DNA of 64,000 bases from positions 1 through 64,000 of the forward strand of contig JAVXUO010001816.1 in assembly GCA_033065855.1 (NCBI GenBank), in the 5' to 3' direction. The number at the start of each line of letters is the position of its first letter. Position 1 is the stretch's first letter. This DNA is from Escallonia rubra. Taxonomy: Eukaryota; Streptophyta; Magnoliopsida; Escalloniales; Escalloniaceae. Below, one piece after another: positions 1 to 11,403 of this stretch. The notes beneath the pieces were generated by a model. The model was not told the origin of the DNA, did not search any database, and saw nothing but the letters and a program-made list of their open reading frames with translations. Made by a program: the position numbers and the translations under genes.

Positions 1-3000
1 GCTAGTAGCGGCAGTGGAGGCGACGTACAAGAGTGTTGATCCTGTGAGGGACATTAGCGGCCTCACACTTTTACTTTCAAGGTGGAGCTCACAGACGCAC
101 ACCTTCATTACGGAGTTTGGGGAGATTGGTCCGACGCTTCTGGATATCGTGACATTGACCGGCCTACCGATGCACGAGACAGAGGATGCCCGCGTACCAA
201 AGTTGACAGCGGAGGAGCGCGTGACTGTCAAGGCGTTGCTTGTTTTTCTGTCGGATACGAAGCTCAACCGCAAAGGCACGTATAGTCGGTGGATTCATCA
301 CTTCTATGGCACAGTGGTCATGCGGCCCGGGCAGAGGGTGATGTCGGACGATGACTTCCATATGGGTCCTTTTTACAGTGATGAGAGATACGAGCTAGCT
401 GCCTTCCTTGCCATGTTTCTTTCAAGGTACACCGTTGTGTTATGCTTATCATTGCATTACTCGTATGCTGCATATCTATTTCTTTGTACATGTAGTGTGT
501 CGATTGTTATACTTAGAGAACAAGATTCATGCTTAAGAACAAAGAGAAGTAATGTAGTATGTTGCCATGTGTTGTACCGCATATTTTGCTAGAGTGAGTG
601 GTCATGATGGGCATCTCATTTTCTGTACGTATAGGTTTGTGTTTGAGGGGACACCCGAGGATGGTGTTTCTCAGAAGGTCTTCCCGTTGGCGGTGCGGAT
701 GGCCGCAGGCAACCGCATTGGTTTGGCACCAATATACTTACGCACTTTGTATTCGCGTCTAGACCAGTTTTCAAATGACATGTAGAGATCGTATGGGCGG
801 TATCAGGTGTCGACCTACGTCGATTGGATGTTCTTGCAGAGGTATCTGTTCGAGTGCTACATAGACTACAGGCCTTCGGGATGCCCAAAAGTACATCCCT
901 CGCCGAGGAAGGGAACAGTGACCCGTCCGGGGAAATTCATGGTAGTATCGAAGTGGTACGCGGGAGGATGGGTTTATGCTTGGGTTGGCGTCAAGAGGCC
1001 TTCATGTGAGTTATCACAGGTGTTCGATGTGCGAGACGCGTGCCTTAGTCGTCTGTACGTCAACATGGATTCTTCATACGGGACTCCTCCCTGGATGTAT
1101 TTACGGGATATCAGTTCACGGTTACAAAACAGAGCAGACTTGACAGAGCTTGAGATATCCTTGCTAGTGGCCTTCTTACCCGAGTGGCTTCCGGTGTTGA
1201 CCGATGATGGCGGGAAGTCGGCCGTCGACCGGTGTTATGTTGCACGCTATAGCTTAGACCGCTTAGCCTTGTCCTTTGGTTATGATCTGGAGCCCCCTTG
1301 TGGTTATGCTCGACCTTGGAGCGTTGACACGGCCTTTCGGTATACCATGCTAGGGAAGGCGCGTTCGTGGCCAGCACCGACGGACGAATGGAGGAGACCT
1401 GGTTTTTTGTCCACCGGAGTGGTCACAGTTGGGTATGCTCGTTGGTGGGAGAGAGTGCGGACTACGTGGTCTGAGTGGTTAGCGCAGGGGCCATCCGATA
1501 GGCCGCTGGTTGATGTCTTCATTGGTGACAGGGGGTTGGGACTGGTGGCACTGCAGGTGGCGAAGTAGTCCGGCATGACTGCATTGGTCACCGGTGTTTC
1601 AGAGTATGGTGCGGGGAGAGACCGTCATGGAGACACGAGACCCCGAGGTGGTGGTGGGAGAGGTGTTGCCGTGCGCGAGCCAGCGCCAGCCATGCCCAAA
1701 GTACCGGGTGCCGGCAAGGGTCCCCTTTCGTCAGTGAGAGTGGGGATGATGGAGAGCGCGCAGCGTGGTGGCGGGGGTCCTTCAGCAGGCGACGGCCATA
1801 GGCCGAAGAGGCTGCGGTTTGCATTGGAGTATTCTAATGTTGAGGTTAGTGTTACCATTTTTTTTCATAGTTTCCGATCATTGTGTTACTCATGTGCTAA
1901 GTCTCTCTAATTTTTTTTTTTTGGTCAGGAGCTCGGAGATGACATAGATGCAGAGTCGTCTGAGATAACGGAGGATGCTGAGGTTGCCTTTGATGATGGG
2001 GAAGATATGGATGTTGAGGTTGGCTTTGATGGTGGCGAGGACATGGATGCCGAGGCTGGCTTTGATGCTGGCGAGGACATGGATGCCGAGACTGGTTTGT
2101 TGCCACCGGAGGGACATGGGGCTGCCGATGTGCTTGGGAGACAGATGCGGAAACCATTGTGGATGCTGGGGCTGTGGATACTGAGGTTGTCGCTGAGGTA
2201 GAGGAGGTAGTGGTCGAGGCAGTCGACGAGGTAGAGCAGGTGGATGCCGAGATTGCCAGCGAGGTTGGTTCCATTCCATGGACAAGTTGGTCTCCATGTT
2301 GGTCTCTCCCCGCCAGCCCACGTGCCGAGAGTACCGGGTGCCGGCAAGGGTCCCCTTTCGTCAGTGAGAGTGGGGATGATGGAGAGCGCGCAGTGTGGTG
2401 GCGGGGGTCCTTCAGCAGGCGACGGCCATAGGCCGAAGAGGCTGCGTGTGGCATTGGATTATTCTAATTTTGAGGTTAGTGTTACCATTTTTTTTTTCAT
2501 AGTTTCTGATCATTGTGTTACTCATGTGCTAAGTCTCTCTAATTTTTTATTTATTTTTTGGTCAGGAGCTCGGAGATGACATAGATGCAGAGTCGTCTGA
2601 GACAACGGAGGATGCTGAGGTTGCCTTTGATGATGGGGAAGATATGGATGTCGAGGTTGGCTTTGATGGTGGTGAGGACATGGATGCCGAGGCTGGCTTT
2701 GATGCTGGCGAAGACATGGATGCCGAGGCTGCCTTTGACGCAGGCGAGGGCATGGAGGCTGCCGATGTGCCTAGGGAGACAGATGCGGAAACCATTGGGG
2801 ATGCTGGGACTGTGGATACCGAGGTTGTCGCTGAGGTAGATGAGGTAGTGGTCGATGCAGTCGACGAGGTAGAGCAGGTGGATGCCGAGATTGCCAGCGA
2901 GGTTGGTTCCATTCCATGGACAAGGGGGTAGTTGAGGAGGTAAGGGCAGCAGAGAAGGCGTCGGCCTTCCTTGTGGAACCGATCGGTCATTCTAGTCCGT

Positions 3001-3908
3001 CGCCTGTCCCGGTCGAAGCGGTTGAGTCTCCATTCAGTGGCCAGATTAGTAGCTCTCACTTGTTCGAGGGGTCGTACTGGTGGGCGGTGAGGGAGCCTGA
3101 CGCTCTGTCCGACGTTCATCATGTTTTTGCTGCTACACATATGCCTACTACAGATCCATCCCCGCAGCCTGAGGCACCTGTTCCATGGACAGCGGAGCCT
3201 GTTCCGGAGGCATTATCAGGTTCGGTAGCGGATGCTGGTGATACTTTGTTAGCGATGCATTCTGGTGCAGTGGATGCACAGTCGGCAGGCGGCGGCGGCG
3301 CAAGGGCTGGTGAGGCCCGTGGTAGATTCTCGGTCGCACAGGTCGACATGATCCCATGGGATGGTGTGGAGTTGTTGGATGCAGTAGCGTGCCGTCTGGA
3401 GATGGTTAGAGAGCGGCACCCGCAGACATTCGCTGACTCTGCCCTGATTCGTGGTGCAGCATTCTCGAGGGCGATGTATACGGCCTTTGTAGAGTGGTTG
3501 GTCACCCTTGGTGCAGTACCGGTCTCGAGTTGGACTCCGGCGATGATATCACAGTACCTATCGGAGCTTACGCCCTACGCGGCCCTTGGCTTTCAGTTGG
3601 ACTGGCTGGCGGACTACATCAGATCGAGAGGCCAGAGTGCTGAAGCGGCAGTGGGATTGACTCTGATCGGAGCTCAGGAGGTTGCCTTGCAGGGTCAGAG
3701 ACGTGTGCTTGATGCCGAGGTGACAGCGATGACCCAGGAGGTGACAGGGCTACGCGCCCAACTTAGGGAGGCAGAGAGGCGGCTGGCCGAGACGGAGGGT
3801 CGACGAGCTGATTGGGGTGGTAGGTGGTCTGATCTTCAGGCACAGCGGTTGACATTGGAGACGTATACCTTCGATCATATCGGTTCATTATTTGCTCCTT
3901 TACATTAG
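1..3908 (+). pseudogene. Antisense plant-mobile-domain (PMD) gene carried by copy A, 5' end outside window
   Basis: The reading frame is open to the left edge. The first exon encodes a PMD-type core (FGEIGPTLLD, LTGLPM) like that of MAIN/MAIL1-type proteins. Exon 1 ends at 426; an intron of about 208 nt (427-634, GT..AG) joins it in frame to FVFEGTPEDG. A TAG at 783-785 replaces a CAG present in the second copy near 44550, so the frame is broken; it reopens and runs to a stop at 1568. Downstream are two copies of a basic/acidic exon pair split by introns at about 1845-1928 and 2475-2566, then an open frame 2916-3908 ending in a coiled-coil-like stretch (QLREAERRLAETEGRR). The frame of the acidic repeat and that of the final part differ at a G run near 2926. 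The gene runs against the retroelement. Its product in a working copy is unknown; nuclear silencing-related roles of host PMD proteins are only suggestive. Confidence 0.75.
1701..2923 (+). repeat. 630-bp direct tandem duplication inside the PMD gene, containing acidic codon repeats
   Basis: A segment starting gtaccgggtgccggcaaggg at 1701 recurs at 2331, and the end attgccagcgaggttggttcc at about 2252 recurs at about 2889, so one unit of about 630 bp is present twice. Each unit holds a basic exon (GDGHRPKRLR), a short intron with a T-rich tail and TTGGTCAG acceptor, and an acidic exon. The acidic exon itself contains 30-bp repeats encoding variants of GEDMDAEAGFDA (about 1990-2100 and 2630-2760). 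Confidence 0.85.
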
Positions 3909-4352
3909 ATGTGATGTAGTTTTCATTTTGCTAGTAGTCATTGGTCTGTAGTGGCTTGTAAACCTGTGACCTGTATGCATTTGGTTGATGTTGATATAGC
4001 AGTCATATGGTTATTTTGTACCTGTGTTTGTTGTGAGGTGATGCTTTTGATGTGCTTGTATATCTTTGCATGTGGTGTCTTTCCGTTGTGGTTCCCCTTT
4101 CCCCGCCCATAGCAAGCGACTTAGTGAACGATGCGTAAATGAAAGAGTGCGTTACATACAGTAGTTGAGGCGAGTGAATGATCTTTGCATTGATAGTATT
4201 TGGGCCAAAATGCCATTACATGAATAAAGCAAGAACTTGTAATAGACAACAAAAGTTACAAGTCATGAACATGTGTGCATATACAAAAAAATGCTGTGTG
4301 TGAATGTTCTAAGCTGTGGGCGGGTAGGGCTGGGGGAACACTCCGCTACTGG
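3909..4352. other. Spacer between the antisense PMD gene and integrase end
   Basis: No coding signal on either strand. It is the 3' flank of both convergent genes: PMD stops at 3908 reading right and the integrase frame stops at about 4353 reading left. It should hold both polyadenylation regions; AATAAA-like words occur (for example aataaag at about 4223). Confidence 0.5.
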
Positions 4353-5959
4353 TCATGCATAATACTTCTTCAAATAGCGGCCGTTGATAGGTGCCGTGAT
4401 TTGTCCATCTTCTGTATTGAGCAGGAGGTAGGAGCCATTGTCTCTGGCTTCATGTACTTGAAGTGCTCCTTCCCAATTCGGTGTGAACTTGGGGGCTGAC
4501 ATGTTGGCGCGTACATGTTTGGCGGCTTGGAGAACAAGGTCGCCCTCGACGAATGTTCGTTGCTTCACAGTCTTTCCATATGCCTTGGTGAGTTGTTCGT
4601 GGTATTTCTTCATACGGCGTAAGGCATTGGCTCTCCTTTCATCAAGTCCTTCGAGAGCGGTCATTCTGGTTTCTTCCTCCCCAACCCCACTGCTTAAGGA
4701 GAGTCTGGCTGATGGGACCGCAATCTCGGCTGGTACGACACACTCGTCCCCATAGACAAGGGAAAAGGGTGTGGTCTTTGTTGCTGTATGCTTTGAGGTT
4801 CTGTAAGCCCAAAGTGCGAGGCTTAGCTTTTCGGACCATGAACCACTTGCATCATGGACCATTCGTGATAATACCCGCAGTAGAGTCTTGTTGGAAGCTT
4901 CGGCTTGACCATTCCCTTGTGGGTAGTAAGGAGTGGATGTAGCGTGGTTGATGTTGTATCCTTCCATGAAAGCTCGGACGTCCCTGTTGATGAATGGTAT
5001 GCCGTTGTCAGATATGATACACCGGGGATACCAAAGCGACAGACGATATGGTCACGCAAGAAGTTGGCGATGGCGCCTCCCGTGGCTCGTCGCAGAGGTA
5101 TGGCTTCGACCCACTTTGTGAAACGTTCCATTGCGACCATGATCCAAGTGTGACCCCGTGATGTTGGGTGGATGGGGCCTATGAGGTCGATACCCCAGGA
5201 GTGAAATGGCCAAGGGGCCAAGATCATGTGGAGGTCAAACGCCGGCGTGTGCATTCTGTCTGCGTGTCTCTGGTAGGGTTGGCAGTGTCGGACATGAGAG
5301 ATCGCGTTAGATTCCATAGTTGGCCAGTAGTATCCCATCCTTAGCAATTCTGCATACAACTTCTAAGAACCTTGATGCTCACCACAATCACCATTGTGCA
5401 CTTCGTTAATCACCTCGACTGGTTGGGCACCTTGCAGGCATCGCAGGGTGCGTCCCGAAAATCCCTTGCGAAACAACTCTCCTTCTGTTACGAAATACTT
5501 GACCGACTTGCGCTTGATGGATCGTGTCGAGCTGCGGTCAGGGGGTAGAACCCCATGGGATAAGTACTGGATGAAAGGCTGGCGCCAGTCACCTTCGACG
5601 TTAATGACAAGAACTTCCGCATTGTCCGGGGTGTATGAACACTCGGGATAGTCCCCTTGTATGTTTGAGGCATCATTGGCCATGGATGGCCAATAGAGGC
5701 CCATGCGCTGAAGGCGACGGTATAGAGGGGGACTTTTGAGGCCGCAACATTTCTGATGGTCGAGCTGCAATTTGTGCTTTGCTTCTTCCGGGGCCAAGCA
5801 CCTGGCCAGAGTGCCTCCAAGGCATCGTCTATACAAGACGTCTCCCAACATCAAGAAATCTGTAAGGGTAGATGCGGCAGCAAGAGACGGCGCCTTAAGT
5901 TGGTCGACAATTGGCTGCCTCCAATCGTCGGCAGTAATGTCTTTCGGGACTAGGTTCAA
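4353..5959 (-). pseudogene. Integrase of copy A, with one nonsense codon and one frameshift
   Basis: The protein starts with two successive zinc-finger-like units, each ending in a YWP motif: LYRRLQRMGLYWPSM (about 5700) and LYAELLRMGYYWPTM (about 5350). A nonsense TAG at about 5360 follows GEHQGS. The catalytic core is recognisable: first Asp in WGIDLIGP, second in SDNG, Glu in GQAEASNK, spaced as in a D,D35E integrase. A single-base deletion near 5020 shifts the frame just before SDNG. The C-terminal part has the GPY/F-like beta module (SAPKFTPNWEGAL, then NGRYLKKYYA). It would join the cDNA to host DNA; this copy cannot make it without recoding. Nothing after the stop suggests a chromodomain, which fits Tat and not chromoviruses. 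Confidence 0.88.
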
Positions 5960-6055
5960 TATTGTACATGGTTCCGTCCTATTGATGATGGTTCACATTC
6001 GCTGCTCACCATTAACCTCCATCTTTGACACGATCGTGGCCAAGCTATCTGCATG

Positions 6056-6430
6056 TCAGTTGTGGCACCTGTTATGATGTTCGTACTGGATATGGCCAAA
6101 TCTTCCTTCCAAGTATTGCACCAAGGCACGATAAGGTGCCAAGGCTGGCTCTTTGACTGCGAACTCCCCGTCGGCCTGCTTCATGATCAAGTTCGAGTCT
6201 CCTTTCGCGCACAATGCCTTAGCCCCCATACTGGTAGCCAGCATGAGGCCAATGACAAGTGCCTTATACTCAGCTTCATTGTTAGACATCGGGAATGCAA
6301 GCTTGAAGGATAGGGATGTGGTAACACCCTCTGAATTTTGAAGGACAATGCCGGCACCCATTTGCCGGAGGGGAGTTCCATTGGGTCCTTTGCTAGTGGC
6401 TGAGCCATTGAACTCAAGCGTCCATAATTA
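6056..6430 (-). pseudogene. Second RNase H domain (archaeal-type, Tat-specific) of copy A
   Basis: Motifs in order: WTLEFNGSAT at about 6430, GAGIVL, MSNNEAEYKALVIGL, GDSNLIMKQ and KEPALAPYRALVQ. This is the additional RNase H found after the RT-linked one in the Tat lineage. The usual catalytic Asp of the first motif (DGS) reads Asn (NGS) here, which would abolish or reduce activity. The frame ends at 6056, short of integrase, so a stop or frameshift separates them. Confidence 0.8.
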
Positions 6431-6619
6431 ACCAATGTCAGAGGTCAGGGCCGTCTCTTCCCCAGGCAGTTGATCTGGGGTCGGTTAATATTGTTGGCGT
6501 GGGAAGAAGGCCAAGAGGTCCACGAGTGCTTGGCTCCGTAGAGCTGTTGGATTCTTGATGGATAGGCCGAACTCGGCCAATAGCAACAACCAACGAGTAA
6601 GCCGGCCAGACAGGGCAAG

Positions 6620-6990
6620 GCGCGTGAGCATGTATCTTTATGGATCGGCCTTGGTGATAAGTGTGATCTGGTGCGACAAGAAGTAGTGTCTGAATTTCTG
6701 CGAGGCGTAGACCAAGGCTAAGCAGTGCTTCTCGAGCTCAGAGTAATTGGCTTTCGGGGCCCTTGATTGATCAGCTGAGATAATAAACCAGGCGCTCCAC
6801 CCCATCCATCTCTTGGGCAAGCAATGCCCCTATGGACCTAGGCGTGGAGGTCAAATAAAGCAAGAGTGGGATACCTCGTTGCGGCACGACCATGGTCTGC
6901 GGCGACATGAGAACCGCCTTGATCTGTTCGAATGCTTCTTGTTGGGGCGCACCCCAACTCCACGGTGCGCTCTGCGCGTCAAGTGCTGGA
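6620..6990 (-). pseudogene. RT-linked RNase H of copy A, frameshifted
   Basis: The minus-strand frame 6820-6638 shows APKANYSELEKHCLALVYAS, QKFRHYFLSHQITLITKADP, the typical C-terminal half of the gypsy RT-linked RNase H. The upstream part overlaps the frameshifted end of the RT frame (about 6990-6851), where the expected sequence continues in another frame. It would degrade the RNA strand of the RNA/DNA hybrid during replication. Confidence 0.8.
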
Positions 6991-7942
6991 AGGGTGTGAT
7001 GAGTTCGGCCAAGGCAGGGATGAATCGGCGGAGGTAAGAAACCTTGCCGAGGAAGCTCTTTAACTGTTTGGTGCTCTTGGGAGGGGGCCTCTCTTGGATG
7101 GAGGCGGCCTTAGAAGGGTCAATGTCAATGCCCTGTCGACTGACCAAAAAGCCGAGGAATTTGCCAGAGGAGACTCCAAAGGCACATTTCAACGGATTCA
7201 TCCGCATGTTGTATTGTCGACAACGATTGAAGACTGCCCGAAGGTCCGTGAGATGTTCACTTTCCTTTTTAGATTTGATGATAAGATCGTCAACGTAGTC
7301 CTCCACTGTGCGGTGTATCATGTCATGGAAGATTGCTGTCATTGCTCTTTGATATGTTGCACCCGCGTTCTTAAGGCCGAAGGGCATGACTTTCCAACAA
7401 AAGTTACCCATAGAGGTGCGGAAGGCTGTCTTGACACAATCGTCGGGGTTCATCCGGATTTGGTTGTAGCCCGCGAAACCATCCATGAAAGATAAGGTTT
7501 CGTGCCCGACAGCTGCCTCGGTGAGCATGTCGATGTTGGGCAGCTGGAACTCGTCTTTGGGGCATGCCTTGTTCAAGTCTCGAAAGTCAATACAAATGCG
7601 GACTTGGCCATTCTTCTTTTGCACAGGAACAACATTAGCCAACCAGATAGGATGAGTGACAGGTTCAACGAAGCCAGCTTGTAAAATTCGTTCAATTTCT
7701 TGCTTGATCTTCAGTTCGAGCTCGCGGCGGAAGGTTCCCGGATGCTGTCGAACAGGGCTGAACCCGTTAGCAATGTTGAGATGGTGTGTCACCAAGGCAG
7801 GATCCAATCCGGGCATTTCGTTGTAACTCCATGCCAAAACGTCGCGATATTCGCGGAGGAGAGTAATCAGTCCTTCTCTTCGCCCCGGGGCGAGTTTCGT
7901 GCCGATGTAGGTCAATCGAGGTTCCTCGCCCGGGTCAGCCAT
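6851..7942 (-). pseudogene. Reverse transcriptase of copy A (frameshifted after the thumb/connection)
   Basis: A clean RT runs from ATG at 7942 for about 320 codons. Motifs in order: GLDPALVTHHLNI, FVEPVTHPIWLANVV, VRICIDFRDLNKACPKD, LSFMDGFAGYNQI, MPFGLKNAGATYQRAM, the catalytic YVDDLI, then KFLGFLVSRQGIDIDPSKA and LKSFLGKVSYLRRFIPALAE. Near 6990 the frame shifts and the final ~40 residues are out of register, ending at 6851. A stop at 8126 separates it from the protease frame, so pol may have been a separate frame or that stop may be decay. Confidence 0.93.
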
Positions 7943-8125
7943 GTTAATTTATTCAAGATCTTCGGCTTGCGGTCGAGGGCCGTCTTCATAGCAGGGCGGG
8001 GCAGTGCCCGGGTTGAGCTCAGGGTCTGGCGAGCAATGCTCGACCGTACAACACCACTATGTCTCCATGGGTAGGTCGGGGTTGAGGGGGTTAGGCGGCG
8101 AACCCCCCAGAGCCCCTGGACACCG

Positions 8126-8722
8126 TCATAATTGGTAGATCACTCTTCCATCTTTGATGACGCGTTGGAAGGTGGCTTCAAACTTGTGTTTCTTGGACTT
8201 GGGGGATGAAGGCGAGGAATTGGTCGGGACAGCCGATGGCACCGTCGAGGTTGATGCCTTGTCTCCGTTGCTTTTCTTGGACTTGGACTTGGACTTGGGG
8301 GGTTTGTCCCCACACAGCGCGTCCCAATCTGGTAGTTTGGTGGAATGAATGTGAGTAGCATTCTCACCATCAGCAGCAAGCTCAGTGAAGAAGGAGGCCT
8401 CGGCGAAGTAAGACTCGGCACATTCGAAAGGGGCCTTGGTCGCGGGGATGGTTACTGCTACCTCATGTCCCATAGGACCGGCCACCAGTTTCACACACTG
8501 GTGGTACGTCGAGGGAACAGCCTTGTTGATATGAATCCATGGTCGCCCAAGCAGGAGGTGGAAGGAACACTCACTGTCTATCACGTGAAAAGTAGTGTAA
8601 TGACGGACAGTTCCGACCATGAGGTCGACAGTGATGTGGCCAAGGGTGGACTGGGGGCCTTACCCGAAGCCAGTAATTTTGACAGGGTCACGGATGATCC
8701 TCCTTGGTGGTATACCGGCCTG
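8126..8722 (-). pseudogene. C-terminal half of the aspartic protease plus linker, copy A
   Basis: Immediately after the gag frame stops at 8723 the same frame continues as QAGIPPRRI, then shifts; from about 8620 it is open again with FHVIDSECSFHLLLGRPWIH and AVPSTYHQCVKL, the flap and GRPW helix of Ty3/gypsy proteases. A Lys/Ser-rich linker follows (KPPKSKSKSKKSNGDKAST) before a stop at 8126. The protease would cut the gag-pol polyprotein. Confidence 0.85.
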
Positions 8723-10777
8723 CTACAAAGTGATGAGGGGGATGATGTTGATCGAGGCACCGCCGTCTACCAAGGCGCGACGAAAGTCGGTGCCGTTAAA
8801 TTTGCACTCAAGGTACAGCGGCCGGTTATGGTGCTCAATTGGTTGTGAGTCCTCGTCCAAAGAAATGAATGCGGTGGAAGGGATATGTTTGAGCTCGGCC
8901 TGGGCGGCGAAGCATTCGGGCCCGAGGCCGGTGGTGACCTCGATCAAACAGTCTGAGAGATAAGTCCGCGCTGCAGGTGAAAACCCCATTTCATCAAAGA
9001 AGTCTTTGATCTTCGTCATTCGTCCAGCCGAGGACACTGGCTGGGGGGTAGAAGGTACACAAGTTGTGACCATAGGGGAGACTTCCGCAGAAACTTCGGG
9101 GACGGGCGACTCGACGTGGTCGGTAGTAACCATGAGCACCTGATGCTCCCGATTGTTGTTGCCATGATTTGGGTACGGGTTCTTCCACACATCGTGGTTC
9201 TTCCGCAGCTGTAGGTCGCCTGACGCGATCTTCCTTGCAAAGATAGCTCGCAATGCATTGCAGTTTTTGAGAGGATGGCCAAGGGCCTGGTGGTAGGGGC
9301 AGTAGTTAGGCCTGGTTCTTTCTTCGTTTGCGATGGGGATCCGCACAGGTGGCAATTTGAAGTTGTTATCATTGGCAACCCATTCTGTCAAGAGCCCTTT
9401 CACCGTATTCAAATCACATGGAAAGGCAGGCGGAGTTTCCTGCTGTCGTCGTTTGTCGGAGCGTTGGTCCCCATACGGGAACTGACGCTTAAAACCAATG
9501 TAATTATTGATGTTGCTGTTACTGGTGCTGTTGCTATTGCTTTTGGTGTTGGATGTGTCAGCTGAGGCCAGCAACGCATTCTGCGGGCGAGGTCTCCATG
9601 GCTTGACATGACCGACCGTCTCGTAAGTACGGCGGGCTATTTCCTTGAGGTGTCCCCATGACCTCAACTGTAGGTTCTCGATATGCACACGGTAGATATC
9701 AGTCATGTTTTTTATGCATATGGGAACCAACATCTCGTCCTTGCTGAAGTCCGTGCACTCAAGGCATTTGAGATGGAAACGGTGCACGTACTTATTCAAG
9801 TCTTCCCCTTGGTTCTGGCGGATGCCAGCAATATCAACAACAGACACGCGTTCGGCCTCGTAATGGAACTTGTCTAAGAACAACTGGACCATGGCGTTCC
9901 ATGCGTGGATAGTCCCCGCAGGGATCTGGTGGTACCAAGTGTAGGCCAAGCCTGTAAGGGACTTGTGGAATTCCCTTAACTTCAAGCTGTCTCCCGGGCC
10001 ATACTGCTCCAATGAGCCTACAAATCTCGTCAAATGCTCACGGGCGTTGCCCTCGCGTCCGTTGAAGAGCACAAGGGCTAGTTGTTTGTACTTCAGGGGA
10101 TAGGGTATGGTGGCAATATCATTAACATATGGGGCATGGCCTGCCAGGTGAGCAGAGGGATGAGGCGTAGAGTTTTGTGACAAGCGATGGATGAGTGTCT
10201 CCAAGTCTGAACGAGTGACATAGTTGGGAGACGGGTCGTCATGGACGGTTAAATGGTGGTGGCTTGCTGGGATGCCGCGAGCTCCCGAGCCCCCAAAAGG
10301 AGTAACTTGGTGGACAGGTGCAACAGAGGGTTGATATATGACAGGGGCTTGTGGTGGTAGTTGTATATGGGCATGGGTGGTTGGGCAAGACATGTCCACC
10401 ACTTGGCCAGTGGTTTGATGTTGTTCGGTTGGGTAGGGGTTAGGTTCCATCTCAATGGAGTAATGGGTTTCAGACGAGCTTCGTGCCGCCGACATGCGCC
10501 GAGGTGCAGGGACAGGGTGGATCTGTTGCAGCACGGGTCCAAGGTCTGCTTGAGGTCGGCGTGATGGTATCACGGGATGCAGTGCATCAGCTGCATGAGG
10601 CGAAGATGTCACAAGTCCTACCGCCAAGGGTCTAGATGATCGAGGCGGCGGTGGTCGTGACACTGGCGCCTGAGCGACGTCAAGAGCCAACTCAGGTCCA
10701 TAGGGTTGGACTGGTGCAATGGTTTGTTGGGAGGCCATCGCCTGTATGGACTTTTGCATTTCCATCACGGCTGTCAT
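8723..10777 (-). pseudogene. Gag with the N-terminal half of the protease, copy A, ended by a nonsense codon
   Basis: The frame has 684 codons from ATG at 10777. The N-terminal third is Pro/Gln/His-rich. The retrotransposon gag domain follows (YKQLALVLFNGREGNAREHL, WYHQIPAGTIHAWNAMVQLF, FHYEAERVSVVDIAGIRQNQ). A nucleic-acid-binding region has one knuckle-like motif (YCPYHQALGHPLKNCNAL). The protease begins at the extreme C-terminus with LVDGGASINIIPL, DGG being a common plant variant of the DSG/DTG active site. The TAG at 8723-8725 is probably a mutation because in-frame protease continues past it. Gag would form the virus-like particle. Confidence 0.9.
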
Positions 10778-11015
10778 AAGAGTGGTTATAGTGGGCGAAA
10801 ACTGCTAAATGGCCGCGTTGACTACAACATGTATGTCAGGTGCGGTAGTTTGTGGCTGGTCTTAGGGACGCACAACACTGGTCCCCTCTTGTTCACCCGA
10901 GTGATCCTCTTCTTGCACGGCATGCATAAGCCCTTACTAGCAGCCCTTGTAACTCTTCGTTGTCTAGTCATGGAGACTGAGTGCGAAAGATAGACAGACT
11001 GCAGTACGATGCTCA
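10778..11015 (-). other. Leader between primer binding site and gag, copy A
   Basis: A 5' untranslated leader of about 240 bases in the minus direction. I see no conserved coding sequence. A packaging signal would be expected here but cannot be recognised by eye. Confidence 0.5.
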
Positions 11016-11035
11016 CCTCCCCAGCGGAGACGCCA
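11016..11035 (-). promoter_or_regulatory. Primer binding site, copy A
   Basis: On the minus strand TGGCGTCTCCGCTGGGGAGG lies three bases inside the LTR end. It closely resembles the TGGCGACTCTGCTGGGGA site of element B1 (26227-26244), and differs from the initiator-Met site TGGTATCAGAGC used by the C elements. The tRNA primer is not assigned here. Confidence 0.75.
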
Positions 11036-11403
11036 AAATGATGCCAAGGAAAGTGGGTTCTTACATATGTGGAGGTGCCACAAAGGCTGCAGTCTGTGTC
11101 AGCTTCCAAGTATGCAAAGTGGGAGACAGCAAAGACGGAGTAAGGGCTGAGAGCAAGGCTTCCCAAACGGGCCGTGAGGAATGGCAGTGCTGGCGAAGGC
11201 AAAGCTAAGAAGAACAGGGCCGGCAGTCGATAGTCTGAGTCAGGGTCCGAGTCGAGGTCCAAGTCAGGGTCTGATCTTACGATCTTAAGTTATGTCCAAT
11301 TTTATGGTTCTCTCTCTAGAATCCAAGAGCTCTCCAATTCTAGAGTGAGAAAGTGATTTTTGTGAGAATGAAGAAGAAGTCATTTTTTGAGTTGTAAAGT
11401 TCA

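Noticed and set aside
2562-3140. 192-codon minus-strand frame opposite the PMD acidic repeats
   Set aside because: Shadow of the plus-strand acidic codon repeats (Ser/Ala-rich on the other strand); no independent support.
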